DNA of 37,418 bases from CAYUVF01 sp964448045 (lineage in GTDB: Bacteria; Bacteroidota; Rhodothermia; Rhodothermales; Salinibacteraceae), in assembly GCA_964448045.1 (NCBI GenBank), contig CAYUVF010000046.1, positions 1-37,418 of the forward strand. Direction: 5' to 3'. Made by a program: the position numbers and the translations under genes. The notes beneath the pieces are model-generated. The model saw only the letters and a program-made list of their open reading frames with translations, did not search any database and was not told where the DNA came from. Positions 1-8,323 of the stretch are shown piece after piece. Every line of letters begins with the position of its first letter. Position 1 is the stretch's first letter.

Positions 1-2112
1 GATGGGCTGGCCCGTACTGTCGTAGACATCCCCCTCCAGCAGCGCCTGCCCCACGCCCTGCGCAATGCCGCCGTGCACCTGCCCGTCGACGATCATCGGA
101 TTGATGACGTTGCCGACGTCGTCGATCGCGACGTAGCGGAGAATCTCGACTTCGCCCGTTTCCGGATCGATTTCGACGGCGCAGATGTGCGTGCCGAAGG
201 GAAAGGTGAAGTTCTTCGGATCGTAGAAGGCATTGTCTTCGAGGCCCGGCTCCAGATCCTCCGGATAATCGTGCGGAATGTACGCCGTCAGCGCGATGTC
301 GCCGAAGCCGACGGAGCGGTCGGTGCCCTTGACGTGAAAGGCGCCGTCCTCAAACTCGAGGTCGTCCTCGGCGGCCTCGAGCTTGTGTGCGGCGATTTTG
401 CGCGCCTTGTCCTTCACCTTGTCGAGCGCCTTCACGATTGCCGATCCGCCCACGGCGAGGCTCCGCGATCCGTACGTGCCCATGCCGAACGGAATCTTGT
501 CGGTGTCGCCGTGGATGAGCTCGACGTCATCGAGCGGCACGCCGAGGTGGTCCGCCACGATCTGCGCGAAGGCCGTTTCGTGGCCCTGGCCGTGCGAGTG
601 AACGCCGGTGAAGACCTCGACTTTGCCCGTCGGGTGGACGCGGATGGCGCCGCTGTCGTACAGCCCGGCCCGCGCGCCGAGGGCCCCCGCCACCTTCGAC
701 GGGGCGATGCCACAGGCCTCAATGTAACACGAGAACCCGATGCCCAAAATGCGTCCGCTCCCGCGCGCTTCCCGCTGCTCACGCCGGAGCTCGTCGTAGC
801 CGATCATGTCCATCGCCTTGTCGAGCGCGCGCTCGTAATTGCCGCTATCGTAGGTGAGCGCCACGGGCGTGTCGTACGGAAACTCGTCGGGCTGGATGAA
901 ATTGCGGCGCCGGACTTCGGCCGGGTCCAGGCCCATCTCCTTCGCACCGAGCTCGATCGTCCGCTCGACGAGGAACGTCGCCTCTGGCCGTCCCGCGCCG
1001 CGGTAGGCATCGACCGGCGTCGTGTTGGTGAAGACGCCCTTCACGCCGACGTGGATATTCGGCGTTTTGTACTGCCCGGCGAGCAGCGTCCCGTACAGGT
1101 ACGTCGGCACCGCACCGGCGAAGGTCGACAGGTAGGCGCCGAGGTTGGCGGTCGTGCGCACGCGGAGGCCAACGATTCGCCCGTCCGCGTCGAAGCCCAT
1201 CTCGGCGGTGCTGACGTGGTCGCGCCCGTGAGCATCCGTCGTGAAGCTTTCGCTGCGCTCGGCGGTCCACTTCACGGGCCGGTTCAACGTCCGCGAGGCC
1301 CACGCGCAGATGACCTCCTCCGGGTAGTGGAAGATCTTGCTCCCGAAGCCGCCGCCCACATCGGGCGAGACGATGCGCACCTTGTGCTCCGGCATGTCGG
1401 GCCAGACGAAGGCACACAGCAGCAGCCGGATGAGGTGCGGATTCTGCGAGGTCGTATAGAGCGTCATGTCCTCGGTGCCGCTCTGCCAGTGGCCGATGGC
1501 CGCGCGCGGCTCGATGGCGTTGGGCACGACGCGCTGGTTGACGAACTCGTACGTCGTCACGTGATCGGCGCCAGCGAGGGCGTCATCCGTCGCGGCGGAG
1601 TCGCCCAGCTCCCACTCGAACGAGAGGTTGCCCGGCGCCTCGTCGTGGATCTGCGGGGCGTCGTCGGCGAGGGCCTCGGTGGCATCGGTCACGGCGGGCA
1701 GCATCTCGTAATCGACCATGATCTGCTCGCCGGCGTCTTGCGCGGCGGCTTTGCTCGTCGCGATGACCACGGCTACGCCGTCGCCCACGTGCCGCACCTT
1801 GTCGATCGCCAGCGGATAGTGCGGCGGCTCGTTCATGTCTTCGCCGATCTGCCAACCCGTCGGGATCGACTGGATGCCGTCATCCACCAGGTCCTGCCCG
1901 GTGAAGATGGCGACCACCTCCGGATTCGCCTCGGCCATCGACGTGTCGATGCCGTTGATGTTGGCGTGGGCGTGCACGCTGCGGACGATGTGCGCGTACG
2001 CCATGTTGGGCAGCTTGATGTCGTCCACGTAGCGCCCCTGCCCGGTGATGAAGCGCCGATCCTCGACGCGCCTGACGGATTTGCCGATCTGTCGTTTGTC
2101 TTGCGGTTCCAT
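1..2112 (-). CDS. Form II CoxL-like molybdopterin-binding large subunit (3' end beyond window)
   Basis: Large, molybdopterin-cytosine-dinucleotide-binding subunit of a xanthine oxidase/CO dehydrogenase family hydroxylase. The frame runs on the minus strand from an ATG at 2112 to the window edge without a stop: 704 codons, where the family is usually about 780-800. Visible landmarks are the N-terminal MEPQDKRQIGKSVRRVED region, the VGGGFGSK loop, the active-site loop AYRGAGR at about residues 369-375, and HGQGHET near residue 540. AYRGAGR marks form II enzymes; true form I CO dehydrogenases carry AYRCSFR with the Cys that binds copper. The physiological substrate is therefore uncertain; form II enzymes are known mostly by sequence. 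It follows the small subunit and coxG on the same strand, so the order is G-S-L, and a medium FAD subunit (coxM) may lie to the left of the window. A long open frame on the opposite strand is only its shadow. Confidence 0.93.
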   Translation of the reverse strand, partial: MEPQDKRQIGKSVRRVEDRRFITGQGRYVDDIKLPNMAYAHIVRSVHAHANINGIDTSMAEANPEVVAIFTGQDLVDDGIQSIPTGWQIGEDMNEPPHYPLAIDKVRHVGDGVAVVIATSKAAAQDAGEQIMVDYEMLPAVTDATEALADDAPQIHDEAPGNLSFEWELGDSAATDDALAGADHVTTYEFVNQRVVPNAIEPRAAIGHWQSGTEDMTLYTTSQNPHLIRLLLCAFVWPDMPEHKVRIVSPDVGGGFGSKIFHYPEEVICAWASRTLNRPVKWTAERSESFTTDAHGRDHVSTAEMGFDADGRIVGLRVRTTANLGAYLSTFAGAVPTYLYGTLLAGQYKTPNIHVGVKGVFTNTTPVDAYRGAGRPEATFLVERTIELGAKEMGLDPAEVRRRNFIQPDEFPYDTPVALTYDSGNYERALDKAMDMIGYDELRREQREARGSGRILGIGFSCYIEACGIAPSKVAGALGARAGLYDSGAIRVHPTGKVEVFTGVHSHGQGHETAFAQIVADHLGVPLDDVELIHGDTDKIPFGMGTYGSRSLAVGGSAIVKALDKVKDKARKIAAHKLEAAEDDLEFEDGAFHVKGTDRSVGFGDIALTAYIPHDYPEDLEPGLEDNAFYDPKNFTFPFGTHICAVEIDPETGEVEILRYVAIDDVGNVINPMIVDGQVHGGIAQGVGQALLEGDVYDSTGQPI

Positions 2113-2160
2113 GAGTCTTCAGGGCTTGGAAATGAACAGTCAAATGCTCGCTACGCTCGC

Positions 2161-2251
2161 GTCAGGGGTCACTCGTCAGGGGTCACTCGTCATTCGGTTT
2201 TGCTCCTGACCCGTGACTATCGACCCGTGACTATCGACCCGTGACTACGCC
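2161..2251. repeat. Degenerate tandem heptamer repeat between coxS and coxL
   Basis: Thirteen consecutive 7-base units stay in phase across the coxS-coxL gap. GTCAGGG and GTCACTC alternate twice. After a short degenerate stretch, CCCGTGA and CTATCGA alternate, with CCCGTGA present three times. The tract covers the coxS stop codon at 2245-2247. It belongs to a family of period-7 tracts seen in at least five other gaps in the window. Confidence 0.75.
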
Positions 2252-2733
2252 GTAACGGCGGTTTCCTCGCGCATCTTTTCGGCGGCGTACTGCACGGCTC
2301 TCACGATGTTGTGGTAGCCCGTGCAGCGGCAGTAATTGCCCTCCAACGCCTCGCGGATCTCGGCCTCACTCGGATCGGGATGGGTCTGCAGCAAGTCGGC
2401 CGCGGACATGATCATCCCCGGCGTGCAGAAACCGCACTGCAATCCGTGCTTCTCCTTAAAGCCCTCCTGCAACGGGTGCAGCGTGCCATTCTCGGCGAGG
2501 CCCTCAATCGTCGTCACCTCGTGGCCATCGGCCTGGACGGCGAGCACCGTGCACGCCTTCACCGACTCGCCGTCGAGGTGCACCGTACACGCCCCACATT
2601 GGCTCGTATCGCAGCCGACGTGCGTGCCCGTCAGGTCGAGCACGTCGCGCAGCAGCTCGACCAAAAACATGCGCGGCTCCACCTCGGCCTCATGCTCCGT
2701 TCCATTGACCGTGACCTGAATCGTCTGCCCCAT
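2245..2733 (-). CDS. coxS: CoxS-like [2Fe-2S] small subunit of molybdenum hydroxylase
   Basis: Iron-sulfur subunit of 162 residues, the usual family length, that passes electrons from the molybdenum site to the FAD subunit. The N-terminal plant-type ferredoxin domain has Cys41, 46, 49 and 61 (CDTSQCGAC, then KACTV). The C-terminal helical domain carries the second cluster: Cys100, 103 (CGFC), 135 and 137 (CRC). The ATG at 2733 begins MGQTIQVTVNG; longer upstream readings lack family similarity and enter the coxG region. It lies 71 bp downstream of coxG and 132 bp upstream of coxL on the same strand, so the three are probably one transcript. All eight cluster cysteines are intact. Confidence 0.95.
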   Translation of the reverse strand: MGQTIQVTVNGTEHEAEVEPRMFLVELLRDVLDLTGTHVGCDTSQCGACTVHLDGESVKACTVLAVQADGHEVTTIEGLAENGTLHPLQEGFKEKHGLQCGFCTPGMIMSAADLLQTHPDPSEAEIREALEGNYCRCTGYHNIVRAVQYAAEKMREETAVTA

Positions 2734-2804
2734 ACTGATACCTCGTGTTCTCTGGATGATTGGATGATTCGCGGATGCCGCGCCGATCCGCCCGGTGGGC
2801 CGGA

Positions 2805-3374
2805 TCACTTCGCGGCCGGGTTCTCGAAGAGCGCGCGCACAAACGTCCGCACCGACTTGAAGAAGCTCCGGATGCGCGCCCACACGCCATCGGACGACGG
2901 CGCGGCCGACGCCTCGGCGCCCGACGCGTGACCCACCTCCTGCTCGATGCGGTCGTGCAGGTTGTCGAAGCCCTTCTCGGTCATCGTCGTGGCCGTCGCG
3001 TGGATCATGCGCTGGCCCACCTGCGCGATCCGCCCGCCCACGTTGGCTTCGCCGCTGTAGCGCATCTGCGTCTGGCCCGAAACCGCTTCCAGCTCCATCA
3101 ACACATCGCCCTTGACGAAGCCCGCCGAGCCCTGCCCCTGCACGTCCAGCCGGTAGCTGTGGGGCGGCGTCTTGTCGGTGATCTTGAAGGTGGCATTGTA
3201 GCGGCTCTGGATGCTGCCCACCTTCGCCGTAATCACGCCCGTGTACTGGTCCTCCTCCACGCGCTCCAGCTTCTCGCATCCCGGAATGGCCGAGACCAGC
3301 ACGTCCGGATCCAACAGCAAATCCCACACGCGCTCCGGGCGCCCCGGCAGCATCCGTTCCCCTTCGAGTTTCAT
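2805..3374 (-). CDS. coxG: CoxG-family SRPBCC protein
   Basis: Predicted 189-residue SRPBCC (START/Bet v1-like) protein of the CO dehydrogenase subunit G family. The N-terminus MKLEGERMLPGRPERVWDLL and the segment LVSAIPGCEKLE are typical. The C-terminal part (about 160-189) is basic and aromatic with FFKSVRTFVRALF, suited to membrane contact. Known CoxG proteins help anchor or recruit the hydroxylase to the membrane; that role is inferred here from family and position as first gene of the cluster. ATG at 3374; a weak purine-rich AGGCGG lies just upstream. Divergently transcribed from the xdhC/coxI-mocA pair across an AT-rich gap. Confidence 0.9.
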   Translation of the reverse strand: MKLEGERMLPGRPERVWDLLLDPDVLVSAIPGCEKLERVEEDQYTGVITAKVGSIQSRYNATFKITDKTPPHSYRLDVQGQGSAGFVKGDVLMELEAVSGQTQMRYSGEANVGGRIAQVGQRMIHATATTMTEKGFDNLHDRIEQEVGHASGAEASAAPSSDGVWARIRSFFKSVRTFVRALFENPAAK

Positions 3375-3416
3375 AGACCGCCTGTCTTTCCTTCATATAG
3401 TCTTTACTCGACGTGC

Positions 3417-3446
3417 AAAATACACTAATTTTTCCTTGATTGTCAA
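3417..3446 (-). promoter_or_regulatory. Candidate promoter for coxG-coxS-coxL
   Basis: On the minus strand a TTGACA (complement of 3441-3446) is followed 18 bases later by TATTTT (3417-3422), about 40 bases from the coxG ATG. The sequence is AT-rich in a GC-rich context. The -10 region also reads TATTTTGC, close to the Bacteroidota TAnnTTTG box. TTGATTGTCAA at 3436-3446 is a near-palindrome that could serve either direction. Not experimentally supported. Confidence 0.4.
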
Positions 3447-3580
3447 CCGGACCTTAACATTAAAAATGCGCGGCAGCAGCGCCCTCGCGCGCGGACACCC
3501 TGCCGCCCGTGCCGTGTTAAAAGGCCCTGCATACCCCCGTGCCGATTACCGCTCCGCTCACCCCGACCGCTCCCTGTGCC

Positions 3581-4714
3581 ATGAAAGAACTTGCCGATAT
3601 GCTGGCCGAAGCGCGGCGCCTGTGCGATGCCGGGCAGCCGTTCGCCCTTGCCACCGTCGTCCAGATCAACGGATCGTCGTACCGGCGCCCGGGGGCGCGC
3701 CTGCTCGTAGCGCCCGATGGCACCACGCACGGCACCATCAGCGGGGGCTGCCTCGAAGGTGAAGTCGCCGAGCGCGCGCTTGCGCTGATGGACGCAGGCG
3801 CATCGCCCGAAGTGCACGCCTTCGACCTCAGCGACGACGACCTCATCCTCGGCTTCGGCATCGGATGCGACGGCACCGTGCATGTGCTGATCGAGCCGAT
3901 GCCGGCGGGCGAGATGGGCCCGCTCGCGTGGGTCGACCGCTGCGTCCGCCGCCGCACGCGCGGCCTCATCGCCACCGTGTCCGCCGCGCCCGACGACACC
4001 GACCTGCTCGGCCAACGGATGCTCGTGCTGGCCGATGGGACGCTGGAGGGCGGCACGCGCGATGCGCCGCTGAACGACGCCATCCGCACCGCCGCGCCCG
4101 ACGTGCTCGACGCCAACCGCTCGCAGATCCGCACGATCGACACGAGCGCCGGCCCGGCCGAGGTGCTCTTCGAGGTCGTGCGCCCGCCGGTGCATCTGCT
4201 CCTGTTCGGTGATGGACACGACGTGCGGCCCGTCGTGCGGATCGCCAAAGAGCTCGGCTGGCAGGTGACGGTCGTCGGGCGCAAGCCGGTCGATACGCTC
4301 GCTCCCCAGTTCCCCGAGGCCGACGACCACGTGTTCCTCATGAACCCCGGCGACGTGGCCGATTACATTTCGCCCGATGCCCGCACGCCCGCTGTGGTGA
4401 TGAACCATCAGTACGAGCGGGACAAGACGCTCATCCAGCACCTGCTGGCGGCGCCGGTGCCATACATCGGCGCGCTGGGGCCGCGCGAGCGCACCGCGCG
4501 CATCACTGATGCGCTGCAGGCGGACGCCCCCGCGCTGGACGATGCGCGGCTCGACCGCCTCCACGGCCCGGTGGGGCTCGACATCGGGACGGAGACGCCG
4601 CAGGAGATCGCCCTCGCCATCGTCGCCGAAATCCAGGCGGTGCTGCAGGATCGCCCGGCCCAGCGGCTGCGCGAGCGCGAAGGCCCCATCCACGACCGCG
4701 TGCCGACGACCTGA
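3581..4714 (+). CDS. XdhC/CoxI-family molybdenum hydroxylase maturation protein
   Basis: Protein of 377 residues. The N-terminal XdhC/CoxI domain has ATVVQINGSSYRRPGARL and GTISGGCLEGEVAERA. The C-terminal Rossmann-like domain has LLLFGDGHDVRPVVRIAKE, YIGALGPRERTARI and GLDIGTETPQEIALAIVAEI. Family members bind the molybdenum cofactor and insert or sulfurate it in xanthine-dehydrogenase-type enzymes. The usual nucleotide-loop FGAGHD is FGDGHD here. I take the ATG at 3581 (MKELADML); an in-frame ATG at 3539 would add 14 proline/threonine-rich residues with no family match. It is divergent from the cox structural genes and two bases upstream of mocA. Confidence 0.92.
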   Translation: MKELADMLAEARRLCDAGQPFALATVVQINGSSYRRPGARLLVAPDGTTHGTISGGCLEGEVAERALALMDAGASPEVHAFDLSDDDLILGFGIGCDGTVHVLIEPMPAGEMGPLAWVDRCVRRRTRGLIATVSAAPDDTDLLGQRMLVLADGTLEGGTRDAPLNDAIRTAAPDVLDANRSQIRTIDTSAGPAEVLFEVVRPPVHLLLFGDGHDVRPVVRIAKELGWQVTVVGRKPVDTLAPQFPEADDHVFLMNPGDVADYISPDARTPAVVMNHQYERDKTLIQHLLAAPVPYIGALGPRERTARITDALQADAPALDDARLDRLHGPVGLDIGTETPQEIALAIVAEIQAVLQDRPAQRLREREGPIHDRVPTT

Positions 4715-4716
4715 CG

Positions 4717-5343
4717 ATGAACGATCCCGCCTCCCCCTCGCCCCCGCCTTCGGATCTCACCGCCATCGTGCTGGCGGCGGGCCGCTCCCGGCGGATGGGC
4801 GAAGCCAACAAGCTGCTGCTGCCGTTTCGGGGCGCGCCCATCGTCCGCCGGGCGGTGCGCGTCGCCACCGCCGCGCCGGTCCGCAACGTCGTCGTGGTCA
4901 CCGGCCACGAGCGGGCCCGCGTCGAAGAGGTACTCGCCGGCGCGAAGGCCCGGCTCATCCACAACCCCGACTACCCGTCGGGCATGGCGTCGTCGCTGCG
5001 GACGGGCGTCGCCGCAGCGCCCGACGACGCCTCCGGCTTCATGATTCTGCTGGGCGACATGCCGCTCATCGGCGTCGATACGCTGGCGCTGCTGGCCCGT
5101 CGCTTCGGCAACCTGCCGCCGCGCGCGATCCTGATTGCGACGACGGAGGAGCAGCGCGGCCATCCGGTGGTATTCGACGCGGCGTATCGGGACGACCTGC
5201 TCCGGCTCGATGGCGACGTGGGCGCGCGGGCGATCATCGAAGCGAACCGCGCACACGTCATCGAAGTCGACGTGGACGACCCCGGCATCCTCCGCGACGT
5301 CGACACCCACGCGGCGTACCGCGCCCTCCGCACCGAAGCGTAG
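4717..5343 (+). CDS. mocA: MobA-like molybdenum cofactor nucleotidyltransferase
   Basis: Nucleotidyltransferase of 208 residues, probably making molybdopterin cytosine dinucleotide for the adjacent CoxL-type enzyme. The NTP-binding motif LAAGRSRRMGEANKLLLPF is at about residues 20-38. The metal-binding LLGDMPLI and the downstream GHPVVFD are present. The start lies two bases after the xdhC stop, which implies translational coupling. Xanthine-dehydrogenase-type enzymes of this family use the cytosine form of the cofactor; CTP rather than GTP preference is inferred from context, not visible in the sequence. Confidence 0.88.
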   Translation: MNDPASPSPPPSDLTAIVLAAGRSRRMGEANKLLLPFRGAPIVRRAVRVATAAPVRNVVVVTGHERARVEEVLAGAKARLIHNPDYPSGMASSLRTGVAAAPDDASGFMILLGDMPLIGVDTLALLARRFGNLPPRAILIATTEEQRGHPVVFDAAYRDDLLRLDGDVGARAIIEANRAHVIEVDVDDPGILRDVDTHAAYRALRTEA

Positions 5344-5381
5344 CGGCGCCTTCCCTTCCGCTCAAACCCCGAGGTGCCCCA

Positions 5382-6896
5382 ATGATCGAAGCGCCGCACT
5401 ACCCGATCGTCTACATCCGCGGCTACGCCGGTTCGCAGGGCGAAGTCGAAGACACCGTCGCCGATCCCTACATGGGCTTCAACCTCGGCGCGACGAAAGT
5501 CCGGCAGGACTGGACGCAGCAGATCCAGAAGTACGTCTTCGAGTCGCCGCTCATCCGGCTGATGAAGGACCACGGCTACTCCGATGTGTACCGGAACGGC
5601 GCGACGATCCCGGCCTCGGAGACGCCGCCGGCCAAGAGCCTCTGGATTTACCGCTATTACGAGCCGGTGTCTGAGGACCTCGGCACGGGCGAGCGGCCCG
5701 AGATGGAGGATTACGCGCGGGGCTTGCACGCCTTCATCGAGCAGATCCGCGATCACGTGTGCGGCCCCGCCGACGCCGGGGACGCCGACGCGCAGGCCGC
5801 CCGCGAGGCGTTCAAGGTCTACCTCGTCGCCCACTCGATGGGCGGGCTCATCGTGCGGTGCTATTTGCAGAACATTGCGCCCGAGCTGGGCCTCACGCCA
5901 CCGGTCGACAAGGTCTTCACCTACGCCACGCCGCACGGCGGGATCGACTTCCGGCTGGTGGGCAACATCCCGTCGTTCATCCGGGTCAACAACACGGAGA
6001 ACTTCAACGAAGACCGGATGCGCGGATACCTCAAGATCGACGATGACGCCACGCCCGTCACCTCGCTGAACGGCGCCTTCGACGCCCGCCGCTTCTTCTG
6101 CCTCGTGGGCACCAACCACAAAGACTACACGGCGGCGTCGGGGATGTCGCGCCGGATGGTCGGCCCGATGAGCGATGGCCTCGTGCAGATCAAAAACGCC
6201 GCCGTGCATCGGGCGCCGCGCGCGTTCGTCCACCGCGCCCACTCGGGGCATTACGGCATCGTCAACTCGGAGGAAGGCTACCAGAACCTGCGGCGCTTCC
6301 TCTTTGGCAACGTGCGCGTCGATGGCCTGCTGGAGATCGACGAGATCCTGCTGCCGCACACGGTGCGCCGCGCCAAGGAAGACGGAAAGACGATCCGCGC
6401 GTCGTACTACGTCGAGGTCATCACCACGGTGCGCGGCTCGTTCTACCACCTGCACCGGCGGACGGTCAACAAAGGCTCGGCGTTCTTTTGCGACTACCGG
6501 AAGTACGTCGAGGGCGGCCGTCCGCTGCATCTCCTGAGCAGCTTTCTGCTGGATATGGCGCGGGTCAAAAAGGAGCGCGACAGCCTCGGCTTCGGGCTCG
6601 ATCTGCGCGTGCTCGTGCCCGAATACAAAATCGACGGCTTTCTCTTTCTGGATGATTACTACGAGGGCGGCTACCTCTTCCGCGACAAGTTCAATCTGGA
6701 TCTGACGCTCGACGCTGAGGGCGGCCAACCGCGCCTCCGCTGGGGCCTCGACAGTCACACGCCCAACCGCTCGGCGCGGACGGCGGACCGGACCGACGAC
6801 GGCGACGGGCGCTACACCTTCCGCATCCCCGTCGTGCAGGACACGCACCCCGGCCTCCGCGCCACGCTCGTGCTGAAGGCCGAACCGTGGCCGTGA
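5382..6896 (+). CDS. Alpha/beta hydrolase, lipase/esterase-like
   Basis: Predicted 504-residue alpha/beta hydrolase. It opens with YPIVYIRGYAG, an oxyanion-loop-like strand. The nucleophile elbow AHSMGG places Ser152, and a later SGHYGIVNS segment offers His290 as catalytic histidine. No signal peptide or transmembrane segment is evident. The C-terminal 200 residues form a separate domain of strand-like character (RASYYVEVITTV, LDLRVLVP, FRIPVVQDTHPG), perhaps a C2-like or beta-sandwich module. The ATG at 5382 follows a GAGGTG six bases upstream. The open frame extends further upstream, but that part only overlaps mocA. Substrate unknown; PGAP1-like, phospholipase or polyester-active types are all possible. 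Confidence 0.75.
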   Translation: MIEAPHYPIVYIRGYAGSQGEVEDTVADPYMGFNLGATKVRQDWTQQIQKYVFESPLIRLMKDHGYSDVYRNGATIPASETPPAKSLWIYRYYEPVSEDLGTGERPEMEDYARGLHAFIEQIRDHVCGPADAGDADAQAAREAFKVYLVAHSMGGLIVRCYLQNIAPELGLTPPVDKVFTYATPHGGIDFRLVGNIPSFIRVNNTENFNEDRMRGYLKIDDDATPVTSLNGAFDARRFFCLVGTNHKDYTAASGMSRRMVGPMSDGLVQIKNAAVHRAPRAFVHRAHSGHYGIVNSEEGYQNLRRFLFGNVRVDGLLEIDEILLPHTVRRAKEDGKTIRASYYVEVITTVRGSFYHLHRRTVNKGSAFFCDYRKYVEGGRPLHLLSSFLLDMARVKKERDSLGFGLDLRVLVPEYKIDGFLFLDDYYEGGYLFRDKFNLDLTLDAEGGQPRLRWGLDSHTPNRSARTADRTDDGDGRYTFRIPVVQDTHPGLRATLVLKAEPWP

Positions 6897-6944
6897 CCGG
6901 ACCCCAACCGGGCCGCTTCCGTTGGGCGGATGATGTCTGACAGC

Positions 6945-7060
6945 TTCAAAATTCCCGAGCGAAAGCTGTCATCCTGAACTTGATTCAGGATCTCTGCGGA
7001 GCGCAAGTAAACTCTCGGGAGATCCCGGATCCGGTCCGGGATGACAATTCGAATTTTGAA
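6945..7060. repeat. Composite inverted repeat (MITE/BIME-like)
   Basis: Outer arms TTCAAAATTC (6945-6954) and GAATTTTGAA (7051-7060) are perfect inverted copies. Inside them two 28-base segments, 6967-6994 and 7019-7046, are inverted relative to each other with 22 of 28 matches. Each is itself a hairpin: TCCTGAA/TTCAGGA in the left and TCCCGGA/TCCGGGA in the right. Differences occur as paired compensatory changes that keep both inner stems. About 24 unrelated bases separate the segments. No ORF of note is inside, so it looks like a non-autonomous repeat rather than an IS. Confidence 0.7.
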
Positions 7061-7105
7061 ACCTGTTCGTGCCATTCTGCTCTCACTCTCGACGCGACGC
7101 ATTCC

Positions 7106-8320
7106 ATGCCCTCCCTCTCCATCCTCGGCGCCGGCTTCAGCGGGCTCACCACCGGCGTCGTGCTGAATCTGCTGGGCTACCCGACGACGATCTACGCCGC
7201 CCGCACCGCCGACCACAGCTCCCTGACGGCGCACCATCCGCCGTTCGCGAGCCTGTACCCGGCGGCGTCGGTGATCCCCCATCTCGTGCAGGTGGAGGAT
7301 CTGTCCGAGCACCTGCGGCTAACGCACGCCTTCTTCGGGCTGCTGCGCGATGCCGGGCATTTTGGCGTCCGCCAGCAGCCGCATGCCGAAGTCAGCGAGG
7401 CGCCGCGGCCGGTGCCCGCCTACGCCCCGCAGATGCCGGGCTACGCCCCGCTGCCCGAGGACGGCTCGGGCCACCCCGATGCGCCCCGGCGCGCCGCCGC
7501 CGATGCGCTCTACGGATGGCGCTTCGATGCATTTTTTGCGGAGGGGCAGCGCTACCGTCCCGCGCTCTACGACCTGTACCGCGCTACCGGCGGCACCATC
7601 CGAAAGCAGCGCGTCACGCGCGAGCGCCTGGGCGACGTGCCCGGCGACGTGCTCGTCAACTGCACCGGCCTCGGCACGCTGGAGCTGTTCGACGACCCGG
7701 CGCCCATCTCCGTCATCCAGGGATGCCTCGTGCACGTTACGCCGCCAGCGAAGATCGATCCCCCGCGCTCGTACAACTACACGCCCGGCCCGGACATCTA
7801 CGCGACGGCTGATGGCGACCCCGCCGACGTCTACTTCTACCCGCGCTCCGATGTCTGGATTTTGGGCGGATCGCGGCGTGTCGGGACGTGGCGCCATGGC
7901 GCATGGTCCGGCCCGCCGCTCGATGGGCCGACCGTCGACCTCGGCGGGCAGGCCGTGCCCGAGCCGGTGCTCTCCGTCAACCGCGAGCTCATCGCCGACC
8001 TCACCGGCGCCGACATCGCCGATCAGCCGATGCGGGCGACGTTCGGGTATCGCTTTGCGCGGGACCTGGAGGGCGAGGGCGTCCGGCTGGATATTTCCGA
8101 CGAAGCAGGCCGCCCCGTCGCGCACAACTACGGCCACGGCGGCGCGGGCGTCACCCTGTCGTGGAGTTGCGCCGTGATGGTCGCGCGGCGCCTGCACGCC
8201 CACGATCTCCTGCGCGAACGCCATCAGCAACCCGTTGAATTGCCCTCGAAGCGCGCCTCGTTTTTCGCTGAGTTGCAGCAGTTGGCCGCTCGCGAGGTGC
8301 TGGAGCACGAAGCGGCGTGA
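7106..8320 (+). CDS. D-amino-acid-oxidase-family FAD-dependent oxidoreductase
   Basis: Flavoprotein of 404 residues of the DAO fold. The FAD dinucleotide motif GAGFSG is at residues 8-13 (LSILGAGFSGLTTGVVLN). The DAO signature HNYGHGGAG is at residues 340-348, followed by VTLSWSCA. An internal LVNCTGLGTLELFDD is the typical second FAD-contact region. Substrate may be a D-amino acid or another secondary or tertiary amine. The chosen ATG at 7106 gives the Rossmann strand right at the N-terminus; the frame stays open upstream but that part comes from the inverted repeat. It ends four bases before the convergent diadenylate cyclase gene. Confidence 0.88.
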   Translation: MPSLSILGAGFSGLTTGVVLNLLGYPTTIYAARTADHSSLTAHHPPFASLYPAASVIPHLVQVEDLSEHLRLTHAFFGLLRDAGHFGVRQQPHAEVSEAPRPVPAYAPQMPGYAPLPEDGSGHPDAPRRAAADALYGWRFDAFFAEGQRYRPALYDLYRATGGTIRKQRVTRERLGDVPGDVLVNCTGLGTLELFDDPAPISVIQGCLVHVTPPAKIDPPRSYNYTPGPDIYATADGDPADVYFYPRSDVWILGGSRRVGTWRHGAWSGPPLDGPTVDLGGQAVPEPVLSVNRELIADLTGADIADQPMRATFGYRFARDLEGEGVRLDISDEAGRPVAHNYGHGGAGVTLSWSCAVMVARRLHAHDLLRERHQQPVELPSKRASFFAELQQLAAREVLEHEAA

Positions 8321-8323
8321 TTG

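Noticed and set aside
73..2244. 723-codon open frame on the plus strand
   Set aside because: It is the antisense shadow of the CoxL-like gene, whose minus-strand frame has family motifs; GC-rich codon bias leaves the opposite strand open.
2734..3396. Upstream extension of the coxS frame
   Set aside because: The extension overlaps coxG in another frame and has no similarity; the ATG at 2733 gives the normal length.
4971..6848. 625-codon open frame on the minus strand
   Set aside because: Antisense to mocA and the alpha/beta hydrolase; no recognisable domain and Arg/Val/Asp-rich shadow composition.
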